From Phycisphaeraceae bacterium (GTDB lineage Bacteria; Planctomycetota; Phycisphaerae; Phycisphaerales; UBA1924), in assembly GCA_007693965.1 (NCBI GenBank), contig RECQ01000036.1, positions 152,535-216,534 of the forward strand: a stretch of 64,000 bases of DNA. Reading direction: 5' to 3'. The notes beneath the pieces were generated by a model. The model was not told where the DNA came from. It searched no databases and was given only the letters and a program-made list of their open reading frames with translations. Within the stretch, counting starts at the first letter, position 1, and each line of letters starts with the position of its first letter. The position numbers were made by a program, and so were the translations under genes. This document shows positions 54,251 to 62,372 of the stretch, piece after piece.

Positions 54251-55537
54251 ATGAGCCCGAGCGCTACAGACAAACCCCGTGTCGTCATCACCGGCATGGG
54301 AACCGTGACCAACCTCGGCCGCGACTTTCCCACCACGTGGGACGGCATGATCCGGGGCTCCAGCGGCATTTCCACGCTTCGAGGCGAAGGCTTCGAGAAG
54401 TGGGACGACAAGTGGAACGTCCGCATCGCCGGACAGATCCACGACTGGGACCCGACATTCCGCATCGAGGCCCGTGAAGTCAAGAAAATCGATCGGTTCG
54501 CCCAGCTCGGCCTCTGCGCCGCCATCGAGGCGGTCGAGCAGTCCGGGCTGGATTTCTCGAAGGAAGATCCCACACGCTGCGGCGTGGTGATCGGCTCCGG
54601 CATCGGCGGCATCCTCACCATCGAAGACGGCGTCAACCTGCTGGCCGAAAAGGGGCCGGGGCGCCTCAGCCCCTTCACCGTGCCCAAGCTCATGGCCAAC
54701 GGCTGCGCCGGGCAGGTCTCCATCCGCTACGGCCTGCAGGGCCACTCCTCGTCGCACACCACCGCCTGCGCCTCCAGCGGCCATTCCATCGCCGACGCCA
54801 TGCAGACCATGCAGCGCGGCGAGGCGGATGTGATGATCTCCGGCGGCGCCGAGGGCGCCATCGGGCCCATCTGCGTCGCCGCGTTCATGTCCATGCGGGC
54901 CCTCAGCACGCGCAACCATGAGCCGCAGATGGCCTCGCGCCCCTTTGATGTCGATCGCGACGGCTTCGTCCTCGCCGAGGGCGCCGGCGTCTTCGTCCTC
55001 GAGACCGAGACCCACGCCAAGGCCCGCGGCGCCACGATCCTGTGCGAACTCATGGGCGTGGGGACATCCAGCGACGCCGGGCACATCACCGCCCCCGACG
55101 CCCAGGGCAAGGGCGCCGCCCGCTCGATGCGGGCCGCACTGCAGCACGCCGGGCTGGATCCCACCGAGATCGACTACGTCAACGCCCACGGCACATCGAC
55201 CCCCCTCGGCGACGCCGCCGAAGTCGCGGCGTGTCTCAGCGTCTTCGGCGACCACGCCCGAGCCTCCACCGGGGGCAAGCTGCTCATCTCCTCGACCAAG
55301 AGCATGCACGGACACTGCCTTGGCGGCTCCGGCGGCGTCGAGATGGGCGCCTGCATCGGGGCGATCCAGCACGGCCTGATCCCCCCCACGATCAACCTCG
55401 ATCAGCCCGACGCGGGCTTCGACCTCGATTTCGTGCCCCACACGACACGCGAGAAGACCGTCAAAAACGTCATGAACAACACGTTCGGCTTCGGCGGCCA
55501 CAACGTGACCCTGATTCTTGGACGCTACGACGGCTGA
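54251..55537 (+). CDS. fabF: Beta-ketoacyl-ACP synthase II
   Basis: 428 aa. Elongating condensing enzyme. N-terminal RVVITGMGTVTNLGRDF; catalytic Cys in HTTACASSGHSIADAMQ, first His in YVNAHGTSTPLGDAAE, Lys in SSTKSMHGHCLGGSGGVE with its His, and FGFGGHNVTLILGRYDG at the end. The start is ATG 54251; a TTG at 54230 would add seven residues. Confidence 0.95.
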   Translation: MSPSATDKPRVVITGMGTVTNLGRDFPTTWDGMIRGSSGISTLRGEGFEKWDDKWNVRIAGQIHDWDPTFRIEAREVKKIDRFAQLGLCAAIEAVEQSGLDFSKEDPTRCGVVIGSGIGGILTIEDGVNLLAEKGPGRLSPFTVPKLMANGCAGQVSIRYGLQGHSSSHTTACASSGHSIADAMQTMQRGEADVMISGGAEGAIGPICVAAFMSMRALSTRNHEPQMASRPFDVDRDGFVLAEGAGVFVLETETHAKARGATILCELMGVGTSSDAGHITAPDAQGKGAARSMRAALQHAGLDPTEIDYVNAHGTSTPLGDAAEVAACLSVFGDHARASTGGKLLISSTKSMHGHCLGGSGGVEMGACIGAIQHGLIPPTINLDQPDAGFDLDFVPHTTREKTVKNVMNNTFGFGGHNVTLILGRYDG

Positions 55538-55584
55538 TCCGCCCCCCTCCTCTTCTGAGGCCCCGGCCCGCCTGAAGCGCGCAG

Positions 55585-55959
55585 GTGTCGCGAGCCGATA
55601 CCCACAGTGTGCATCACTCCAAGCTCCAGGCCGTACTGCGCCTCGAAGTGCCGATCATCGTCCTCGTCGGCGAGCGATCGCTGCCCATCGACTCCGTGCT
55701 GTCGCTGGCGCCGGGCTCCATCATCGAGCTGCCCAAGGGCGCCGAGGAGGAGCTGGAATTGCTTGTGAACAACAAGCCCATCGGCGTTGGCATCCCGGTG
55801 AAGGTGGGCGAAAACTTCGGAATCCGCATCTCGCACATCGGCGACGCCCGGGAGCGCCTGGAGGCGATGGGCGAACAGATCGGCAACGCAGCCGGCGAAA
55901 AGCAGGCGGACGCCGACGCCGATGCGCTCGCCGATGCGATGCTGGCCGGGCAGGTTTGA
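55585..55959 (+). CDS. FliN/SpoA-domain protein (flagellar motor-switch type)
   Basis: 124 aa from a GTG start. Residues 15-85 match the SpoA/FliN C-domain: VLRLEVPIIVLVGERSLPID, VLSLAPGSIIELPKGAEEEL, LLVNNKPIGVGIPVKVGENF and GIRISHIGDARERLEAMG. In the motor C-ring FliN pairs with FliM to set rotation; related SpoA proteins work in type III secretion. No other flagellar or secretion gene is in the window, and the gene sits 47 bases after fabF. The acidic/Ala tail is not conserved in the family. Confidence 0.88.
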   Translation: MSRADTHSVHHSKLQAVLRLEVPIIVLVGERSLPIDSVLSLAPGSIIELPKGAEEELELLVNNKPIGVGIPVKVGENFGIRISHIGDARERLEAMGEQIGNAAGEKQADADADALADAMLAGQV

Positions 55960-56059
55960 GGCGACGTCGAGCTCAGGCTCACTCGCAATATCTCGCCATC
56001 ACAATCGCAACTTCAACGATCGACGAACGCAGCCAGAGGCTTTCGCGCCGTCCCCTCCC

Positions 56060-56842
56060 TCAGGCGCGGTGCTGCCGATCCTGCAACCGGCTGATGTACA
56101 GGTGAATGTCCTCTTCGGGCATCGGCTTCCGCTTCTGTATTTCGCTGACAAGCCGAGGTCCGAACCGCCCCGGATTGAGAAGCCAGACATCATCGGGAGA
56201 TGATCGCTCATCTACCCACCAGCCCGGGTACAGAAGCACAGGCTGTACGTACACACTGCGGCCGGTCTCTCGCTTCAGCAGTTCACGAACGTGCTTCGCC
56301 GCTCCCTTGACCTGCCGGAGCGGGTCCTCCGTTGTCGCGACGCCTTCGATGATGATCTTCCCATTGTGGTGGCGGATTGACGGGTTGCCCTTCATCGGCT
56401 TCTGGACTGTCTTGGTCTCGACGGCGAAGACGCCCCCGGGGCCGACCAGCACATGATCGATATTGAATCCGTCCTCGGTAATGTCATGGAGCGCTCGATA
56501 TCCCATGCCTCGAAGATCTTCCAGAATCGAGGCGACCGATTCCTCACCCTGCACACCCAATTGGATTTTTCTGGAATCCCCCGACAAATTCCGCATCCGA
56601 AGCCCGACATACAAAACACATCCTGCGGTCAGCACCGGGAACAGAATCAGATAGAACTGTGAATCGAACGCTCGCAATATCCATGCCACGGCAGTGAAAG
56701 TGAAAGCGCAGATTGCCACACCAATCCATATTGCAACCCAGAGCGATTCCTCCACGATAAACATGCGCAACGATGTGCCCGCCTGTCTGGGCGCCGGGTT
56801 TCTGATCGGAGACCGCTTCTGTCCATCACGACTCTTGTTCAT
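56060..56842 (-). CDS. Membrane-anchored NERD-domain protein
   Basis: 260 aa. Two N-terminal membrane helices (SLWVAIWIGVAICAFTFTAV and FYLILFPVLTAGCVLYVGL), then the NERD (nuclease-related) domain: LGVQGEESVASILEDLRGMG, NIDHVLVGPGGVFAVETKTV with the E-x-K pair, and IIIEGVATTEDPLRQVKGAA. NERD is a PD-(D/E)xK-like fold in bacterial and archaeal proteins of DNA metabolism or defence. Base composition is lower in GC than in its neighbours. ATG 56842 is chosen (no good Shine-Dalgarno); an upstream start at 56878 is possible. Confidence 0.85.
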   Translation of the reverse strand: MNKSRDGQKRSPIRNPAPRQAGTSLRMFIVEESLWVAIWIGVAICAFTFTAVAWILRAFDSQFYLILFPVLTAGCVLYVGLRMRNLSGDSRKIQLGVQGEESVASILEDLRGMGYRALHDITEDGFNIDHVLVGPGGVFAVETKTVQKPMKGNPSIRHHNGKIIIEGVATTEDPLRQVKGAAKHVRELLKRETGRSVYVQPVLLYPGWWVDERSSPDDVWLLNPGRFGPRLVSEIQKRKPMPEEDIHLYISRLQDRQHRA

Positions 56843-57022
56843 ACGCTGCAGGCTACTTCGTCCGACGAACCACCGCATTCTGCAATACAGGTGTTGAGAC
56901 TTTCGCGCCTGCGAGCGCCATCACCGGCACAGCCGCGCACCCCTTGCTCTCTCTGCGGGCTCAGCGCCTCTGCGTGATCCGCCCTCCCGCTCGGTCGCCT
57001 CTTGCTCTACTCTCTGACCCCG

Positions 57023-58387
57023 ATGCTCCAGGCGCTGTCCCGATTCCCGCGCTCCATCTTCGCCTCCTTCAGCCCATCCACGATGCCGCTGATGAGCCGG
57101 CGGAACTTCCGCATTGAGCTCAGCACCGCCTGCCTCTTCCCCTTCGCCCTGGCGTGCGTGGAGAAGGGCGTGATCGGGCCGATCGCGCAGAAGTCATTCG
57201 CCGCGGGGGGGCTGGCCATCGCCACCATCGCGGCGGCGCCGGCGATGGCGAACATCACCAGCTTCTTCTGGACCCGCCTGCTGCGCGGGCGCGAGCGTGT
57301 CCGCGTGGCGAACATCCTTCAGCTCTGCGTCATCGCCTGCGTGGCGGGGATCGCGCTGGCGCCGGTGAACGCCCTCGGCGTGGCGTGGATCGTGGTGTGC
57401 GTGCTCGCGGCCAGGTCCTTCATGGCCGGCATCATCACCGCCCGCTCGGACCTGTGGCGGGCCAATTACCCGCGTAACGCGCGGGCCCGGGCCACGGGGA
57501 AGTTCACGATCCTGACGGCGCTGATCATCGTCGGGGCGGCCATGCTGATCGGAACGGCGATGGAGCTGGCGGGCGACCGGGCCATGTGGGTCTTCCGGCC
57601 GATGTACCTCGCCGCCGCTGTCATCGGAATTGCGGGCGCGGTGGTCTTCTCGCGCCTGCGCTGGCGCGGCCGCGCCGCCGTGATGGCGGAGGAGCGCCGC
57701 CTGCCCGACCCCGGCGACACCGACCCCTCCACGCCCCGGGGCATGCTCAAGGTGCTGCGGCAGGACGTCTTCTACCGGCGCTTCATGTTCGCGCAGTTCG
57801 TCCTCGGCATGGCCAACCTTGCATCGGAGGCGCCCTTCATCATGGCGCTGCAGCGCGAGATGGAGCTCGGGTATGTGAACTCGATCGCGCTTGCGCAGGC
57901 GGCGCCCTTCGTCATGCCCGTGCTCACCATCCCGCTGTGGGCGCGGCTGCTCGACCGCGTTCACATCGTGCGCTTCCGCGCGTGGCACTCGTGGTTCTTC
58001 GTCGGCGCCAACCTGCTCACCGCGATCGGCTTCCTGATGGAGAATCTCGCGGTGCTGTACGCGGCGCGGATCCTGCTCGGCGTCGCCTACGGCGGCGGCG
58101 CCCTGGCGTGGAACCTCGGGCACCACGACTTTGCGCCCAAGCACCTCGCGTCGATCTACATGGGCATTCATGTGACGCTCACCGGCGTGCGCGGCGCCAT
58201 CGCGCCCTTCCTCGGCGCCGCAATCTATGCGGACTGGTCGCTCTTCGGCGGACGCATCGCGTGGAAAGGCCTGGGCCCGTGGGCGTTCCTCATCTTCGCG
58301 GCGGGATCGGCGATCGGGGCGCTGCTCTTCCTGCGACTGCAGAAGTCGATCGAGGCGTCGGGGAAGGGATCGCCGCCGAAAGACTGA
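57023..58387 (+). CDS. Major facilitator superfamily transporter
   Basis: 454 aa with about 12 hydrophobic helices; the central charged loop is AVMAEERRLPDPGDTDPSTP. LLRGRERVRVANILQL lies in the helix 2-3 region, where MFS proteins have the A motif. Substrate unknown. The ATG at 57023 is chosen; TTG at 57002 and ATG at 57089 are alternatives. The following repeat block (58393-58490) may act as its transcription end. Confidence 0.85.
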   Translation: MLQALSRFPRSIFASFSPSTMPLMSRRNFRIELSTACLFPFALACVEKGVIGPIAQKSFAAGGLAIATIAAAPAMANITSFFWTRLLRGRERVRVANILQLCVIACVAGIALAPVNALGVAWIVVCVLAARSFMAGIITARSDLWRANYPRNARARATGKFTILTALIIVGAAMLIGTAMELAGDRAMWVFRPMYLAAAVIGIAGAVVFSRLRWRGRAAVMAEERRLPDPGDTDPSTPRGMLKVLRQDVFYRRFMFAQFVLGMANLASEAPFIMALQREMELGYVNSIALAQAAPFVMPVLTIPLWARLLDRVHIVRFRAWHSWFFVGANLLTAIGFLMENLAVLYAARILLGVAYGGGALAWNLGHHDFAPKHLASIYMGIHVTLTGVRGAIAPFLGAAIYADWSLFGGRIAWKGLGPWAFLIFAAGSAIGALLFLRLQKSIEASGKGSPPKD

Positions 58388-58392
58388 TGCGC

Positions 58393-58490
58393 GGGACTCA
58401 TAGGACGAATAGGACCGATGGGACGAATGGGACTGATGAACCCAGCGATTCATGGTTTCCATCGGTCCCATTCGTCCCATTTGCCCCATG
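58393..58490. repeat. Inverted GGACGAATG-type repeat
   Basis: Left arm 58393-58438 repeats GGACGAATG/GGACCGATG about five times; right arm 58451-58490 has the complement (CATCGGTCCCATTCGTCCCA). The loop is about 12 bases. A strong hairpin could form after the MFS gene. Confidence 0.75.
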
Positions 58491-58519
58491 CGTCACGCTT
58501 CGCTTGCGCTACAGCGCAG

Positions 58520-58548
58520 AAAAAAACCTCCGAGCAAGCCCGGAGGTT
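58520..58548 (-). terminator. Rho-independent terminator of the gene at 58586
   Basis: Read leftward: AACCTCCG-(8 bases)-CGGAGGTT followed by a T-run. Confidence 0.9.
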
Positions 58549-58585
58549 GATTCTGCAATGCGATTCAGGGGCGGCGCTCCGCGAT

Positions 58586-59029
58586 TCACTTCGCGGTGTA
58601 CTTGCCGCGGGAGACGCGCTTGAAATTACCGCTGTTGATGAGCGTCTGGTTGACGATGGTGCGGAAGCTGGAGGACGTCGTCTTGTAGCCGGCCTGCTGC
58701 ACGGCCTCGGCGGCCTCGGTGACGGACATGGTCTTGTTGGCGAGAAGCTTCGAGAGCGCATCGACGAGGTTCATCTCGTTGCGCGGGCGACGGCGGCTGC
58801 CGCCTCGGGCGCGACCGCTGGCGCCTGCGCGGCCGGCGGGGCGTCCGCGCTTCGCCGCCGCGGCGAGGAAGGCTTCACCACCGATGGACTCGATCTCCGC
58901 ATCAATCTCCTGAATCTGCTGGATCAGGCGCTCGCGCTTCTTCTGAAGCGTCTGCATGCCGCGGGCGCGGCGGCGCAGCTCGTTCTGGAGTTTGTCGGTT
59001 GAGACTTTATTCAGGCTGACTCGACTCAT
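58586..59029 (-). CDS. Coiled-coil/basic-linker/winged-helix protein
   Basis: 147 aa. Residues 10-50 form a coiled coil (KLQNELRRRARGMQTLQKKR, LIQQIQEIDAEIESIGGEAF). Residues 55-85 are Arg/Gly-rich with AT-hook-like KRGRPAGRAG and GGSRRRPRN. Residues 90-147 look like a small winged helix: LVDALSKLLANKTMSVTEAA, EAVQQAGYKTTSSSFRTIVN and FKRVSRGKYTAK. Related small proteins are frequent in planctomycetes and are probably DNA-binding, perhaps nucleoid or regulatory. AAGGAAACTCC precedes the ATG. Confidence 0.8.
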   Translation of the reverse strand: MSRVSLNKVSTDKLQNELRRRARGMQTLQKKRERLIQQIQEIDAEIESIGGEAFLAAAAKRGRPAGRAGASGRARGGSRRRPRNEMNLVDALSKLLANKTMSVTEAAEAVQQAGYKTTSSSFRTIVNQTLINSGNFKRVSRGKYTAK

Positions 59030-59275
59030 GGAGTTTCCTTTCAGGGAAAAACAAATGGAACGAACCGGTGAAGAACGCCGCCCCGACATCAGTGGGGAAA
59101 GTGATCCGAACGGACACCAGGCGCTCTGCGGGGAAATAGATTGACATGACGAAGGCAAACTGCGATCGCCGATCGTGCGTTGTAAGTGTAGTCAGATTAA
59201 TCGCCGGATGCAATGTGCATCTAACAATCGAAGTCGCTCCACAGCCGATCGCGCCAGCATGTCGCTGGTCCTGCC

Positions 59276-60298
59276 TTATTCTTGCGATATTCCCAGGCTC
59301 GCCAGCAGCGACTCGAAGTGGTCAAGATCATAGAAATCGATCCTAACATGACCCCGTGACCCGTCAGGTGAAGTCCTGATGCGCACGCGCGAACCGAGCT
59401 TTTCTCCGATGCGGCGTTCGAGATCCTCGATCGCCGCGGCCCGTCGCGACTGGCGCGCATCCACCTCCACCACGTCCTTCGTGCCCGCACCGTCGCCATG
59501 CGACCCCTCATGCGACTCCAGCCGGCGCACCGACCAGGCGCCCTCCGCGGCCCGCTTCGCCAGGCTGAGACGACCGGCGCCCCCGGGAGTCGAGAGCAGA
59601 GCCTTGCCGTGCCCCGGCGAAAGCCCCCCTTTCGAGATGAGATCCTGGATCTCGGTTTCCAGTTCGGTGAGGCGAATCAGATTCGCGATGGTCGAGCGAT
59701 CCAGGCCCACGCGCTCGGCGATGGCGGCGTGGCTGAGGCTGAACTGCTCCACCAGGCCCCGGAAGGCCCAGGCCCGCTCCATGGGGTTCAGATCTTCTCG
59801 CTGCACGTTCTCGACCACGCCCCATTCCGCGGCGTCCTGATCGGACAGGTCGGAGACAACCGCGGGGACGACCTCCAGCCCCGCGAGCCGGGCCGCCCGC
59901 CATCGGCGTTCGCCGGCGATCAGCTCCCAGATGGCTCCATCAGGCGCATCCCCCCCGCCATCACGCAGCGGCCGCACTGCGATCGGCTGCATCACACCCG
60001 CGCTGGCGATCGAGGCGGCCATGCCGGCCAGGCTCGCCTCGTCGAACGTTCGCCGCGGCTGGAAACGGCTGGGGACGATGGCGTCGAGTGGAATGCGGCG
60101 CAGGCCGCCGACGTCGGCGCCCGCCGCTTGCGTCTCTGGCTCGGGCGCCTTATATTTGGTATTTGTTTGGTCCGCCGTGTCTGAATGCTGGGCTTCGATG
60201 CTGACCGGCTCGCCGATGAGACTGCTGAGCCCCCTGCCGAGCCTTCGGGCGGGTTTTCTGTTCTTGGTCTTGGCGCCTGCGCTCTTTGCATCTGCCAT
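59276..60298 (-). CDS. parB: Chromosome-partitioning protein ParB
   Basis: 340 aa. Begins RRLGRGLSSLIGEP, as ParB/Spo0J proteins do. The CTPase/ParB N-domain has IVPSRFQPRRTFDEASLAGM and the arginine-rich LIAGERRWRAARLAG. The helix-turn-helix that reads parS is in FSLSHAAIAERVGLDRSTIA with GLSPGHGKALLS. The C-terminus is the dimerisation part. GGAGG lies 9 bases upstream of the ATG. parA, normally its direct partner, is not adjacent. Three parS-like sites lie 0.4-1.4 kb away. Confidence 0.96.
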   Translation of the reverse strand: MADAKSAGAKTKNRKPARRLGRGLSSLIGEPVSIEAQHSDTADQTNTKYKAPEPETQAAGADVGGLRRIPLDAIVPSRFQPRRTFDEASLAGMAASIASAGVMQPIAVRPLRDGGGDAPDGAIWELIAGERRWRAARLAGLEVVPAVVSDLSDQDAAEWGVVENVQREDLNPMERAWAFRGLVEQFSLSHAAIAERVGLDRSTIANLIRLTELETEIQDLISKGGLSPGHGKALLSTPGGAGRLSLAKRAAEGAWSVRRLESHEGSHGDGAGTKDVVEVDARQSRRAAAIEDLERRIGEKLGSRVRIRTSPDGSRGHVRIDFYDLDHFESLLASLGISQE

Positions 60299-60398
60299 GG
60301 GTGTTGGACCTCCGTATCCGGCGGCGGCGTGTCAGGGTCGGGCCTGCTGTTCCGACGCCGCCTGCCTCAAGACGATACCTTGCTTGCACGGAGGCTGC

Positions 60399-60914
60399 AT
60401 GAGCGACGCACTGAGGCGTGACAGGGAGATCGAGTTCATCGCGCGGGGCCTGGCGGTGCGGGGGGGCGATGTGCTGCTCTGCCGCAATGTGAAGAAGGGG
60501 TACTTCTACCTGCCCGGCGGCCACATCGATCCGATGGAGGCCGCCGCCGACGCATGCGCCCGGGAGTATCTGGAGGAGACGGGTCTGCAGGTGCGGCCCG
60601 GGGCTTGCCTGCTGGTGGCGGAGGTTCGCTTCGGCGATGGCCGCAAGGCGGTGCATGAGCTGAACGTGGTGTTCCACGTGGAACATGAGAATGGGTCGTG
60701 GCCGGAGGATGTGGCGAGCAGGGAAGAGAAGATCTCCTTCGAGTGGGTGGATCGGGCGGCGCTGGTGGACATTGATCTTCGCCCCCGGGCAATCCGGGCG
60801 TGGCTGGTGGCGGATGAGCAGGGCGATGAATTGGGGGGCGATGCGAGCCTGAACCCCGACCACACCCCCCTGCTGTGGCTGAGCGACCGGGAAAGCGACC
60901 GGGAGCAGGCCTGA
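60399..60914 (+). CDS. NUDIX hydrolase
   Basis: 171 aa. A perfect Nudix box spans residues 41-63, G-x5-E-x7-R-E-x2-E-E-x-G-L: G41, E47, R55-E56, E59-E60, G62. It hydrolyses a nucleoside diphosphate linked to some moiety, substrate unknown. GGAGG lies 5 bases before the ATG. The parS-like palindrome at 60670-60685 is read as VFHVEH, so the palindrome is embedded in coding sequence. Divergent from parB, 100 bases apart. Confidence 0.92.
   Translation: MSDALRRDREIEFIARGLAVRGGDVLLCRNVKKGYFYLPGGHIDPMEAAADACAREYLEETGLQVRPGACLLVAEVRFGDGRKAVHELNVVFHVEHENGSWPEDVASREEKISFEWVDRAALVDIDLRPRAIRAWLVADEQGDELGGDASLNPDHTPLLWLSDRESDREQA
60670..60685. other. parS: parS-like site 1 (inside the NUDIX gene)
   Basis: tgttccacgtggaaca, a perfect 16-bp palindrome one symmetric change from the canonical parS tgtttcacgtgaaaca. 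Located 372 bases from the parB start. Confidence 0.88.
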
Positions 60915-60931
60915 GGCGCGATTGGAATGAC

Positions 60932-60947
60932 TGTTCCACGTGGAACA
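60932..60947. other. parS: parS-like site 2 (intergenic)
   Basis: tgttccacgtggaaca, identical to site 1, 18 bases after the NUDIX stop. Confidence 0.88.
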
Positions 60948-61125
60948 GCCCCACCGGGCTTCCACCAGGCCGTCGACAGGGTGTTCTGCCGATCCCCCAT
61001 CGCGATCGCTCGATTGGGCCCCGAATCCTGCCGATGTGGGTGAACGAGTGTGTCCCGGCAGTTGATGCGCTCCATGCCCGGCGTGATTTCGCACCTCCCT
61101 GCTCGACACCCCCAAGACCGGAACG

Positions 61126-62022
61126 ATGACGCAGCAGCCATCTCCCAATCCCGATGCCCAGCGCCTGCTCGGGCGTCTGAGCGAGATGGAGCGTCGCATC
61201 GCCGAGCTCGAGGACGAGTTGATCGGCGCCCAGCGGCTGGCGTCGCTGGGAACATTGGCCGGGGCCATCGCCCACGAAGTGAACAACATTCTCACGCCGG
61301 TCCTGAGCTACGCCCGCATGGCCCAGGCGGCGCCGGATGACCTCGAGCTCGGCCGCAAGGCGATTGAGAAGGCCGAACTCGGCGCCCTGCGGGCCACCAA
61401 GGTCGCCTCCGCAATTCTCGGATGCCTGGTCGACGGCCGCGAGGACCAGGCGTGTGTGAAGCAGGCCGTGGAGCAGGCGATCGCCTGTCTGGTGCGCGAG
61501 CCGCACAGGGATGGGATCGAGCTGACCGTGCAGGTGGAGGAGGACTGTATCGCCGCCATTCCCGAGGCGGCGTTGCAGCAGGTTCTGCTGAATCTACTTC
61601 TGAATGCGACCAAGGCATTGCGATCGGTGGGGGGTGGGCGGCTGCACATCCGGGCCCACCGTTCCACGTGGAACACTGGCGACGGCCCCCCACTGGAGTC
61701 CATCGAGATCGCGGTGCGTGATTCCGGTCCGGGTATTCCTCGCGCGGTGCGGGATCATCTCTTCGAGCCCCTGGGCCGCGGCGTTTCGCGCGTGCGCACG
61801 GCCCGGAGCGCCTCCGATCAGAGCCAGCAGGCGCCCCGCAGTGGAAGCGGCGGGGGCGGCGGCGTCGGCGGGGTGGGGCTCGGACTTGCGATCTGTCGGC
61901 GTCTGGTGGAGTCGGCCGGCGGCCGCATCACGGTGCAGAGCGGACCCGGCGAAGGCGCTACCTTCACCATCACCCTGCCCGCCGCTCCAGTCCCGGCGCC
62001 CGCGGACCACGCCGCGGCTTAG
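61126..62022 (+). CDS. Soluble sensor histidine kinase
   Basis: 298 aa without membrane segments. An N-terminal coiled coil (LLGRLSEMERRIAELEDELI) leads to the phospho-acceptor box SLGTLAGAIAHEVNNILTPV with H50. ATPase boxes follow: N box LLNLLLNATKALRSVG, G1 VRDSGPGIP, G2 GGVGGVGLGLAICRRLVES. A Ser/Gly-rich loop (RSASDQSQQAPRSGSGGGGG) is inserted between G1 and G2. It resembles NtrB-type kinases; no response regulator is adjacent, and the input signal is unknown. The third parS-like site lies in its coding sequence (RSTWNTG). Confidence 0.9.
   Translation: MTQQPSPNPDAQRLLGRLSEMERRIAELEDELIGAQRLASLGTLAGAIAHEVNNILTPVLSYARMAQAAPDDLELGRKAIEKAELGALRATKVASAILGCLVDGREDQACVKQAVEQAIACLVREPHRDGIELTVQVEEDCIAAIPEAALQQVLLNLLLNATKALRSVGGGRLHIRAHRSTWNTGDGPPLESIEIAVRDSGPGIPRAVRDHLFEPLGRGVSRVRTARSASDQSQQAPRSGSGGGGGVGGVGLGLAICRRLVESAGGRITVQSGPGEGATFTITLPAAPVPAPADHAAA
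61660..61675. other. parS: parS-like site 3 (inside the histidine-kinase gene)
   Basis: cgttccacgtggaaca, one mismatch from sites 1 and 2 at the outermost base. Confidence 0.75.
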
Positions 62023-62372
62023 ACACAGGCCGCAAACATCGCCATGGCGATGCCGCTTCTTGTCTAAGTCTTGCCATATCCGCACGTTGTGAATGACGCC
62101 CGGTCGGGGTTATCCACATTGGGCCCGGCGAAGGGCGCGCGTCCGGCGCCGCAGTGGATCGCGCGCCGTCGCCCCAGTCGCTTCACCCTGATCCAGCGAC
62201 CTAACAGATACCTATCTTATCCGGAATAGCGCTGTGCACCGGGCTCTGTCAGCTTCGGACGGAGTGATTGTTCGATCATCTCACGTTCGATTGTGCAGAT
62301 TCCCGGCGAGGATACGCTCTGGGCCGCCGGCCTGTGGCGCCGACGATGCTCTCACAGCAAAAGGAACAATCC
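62023..62372. other. Gene-free region with a perfect DnaA box
   Basis: 350 bases. ttatccaca at 62110-62118 is the consensus DnaA box; a degenerate ttatccgga follows near 62217 in the most AT-rich stretch (aacagatacctatcttatcc). The rest should contain the promoter of the isochorismatase-family gene. One perfect box is not enough to call an origin, but the nearby parS cluster makes the site worth testing. Confidence 0.45.
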
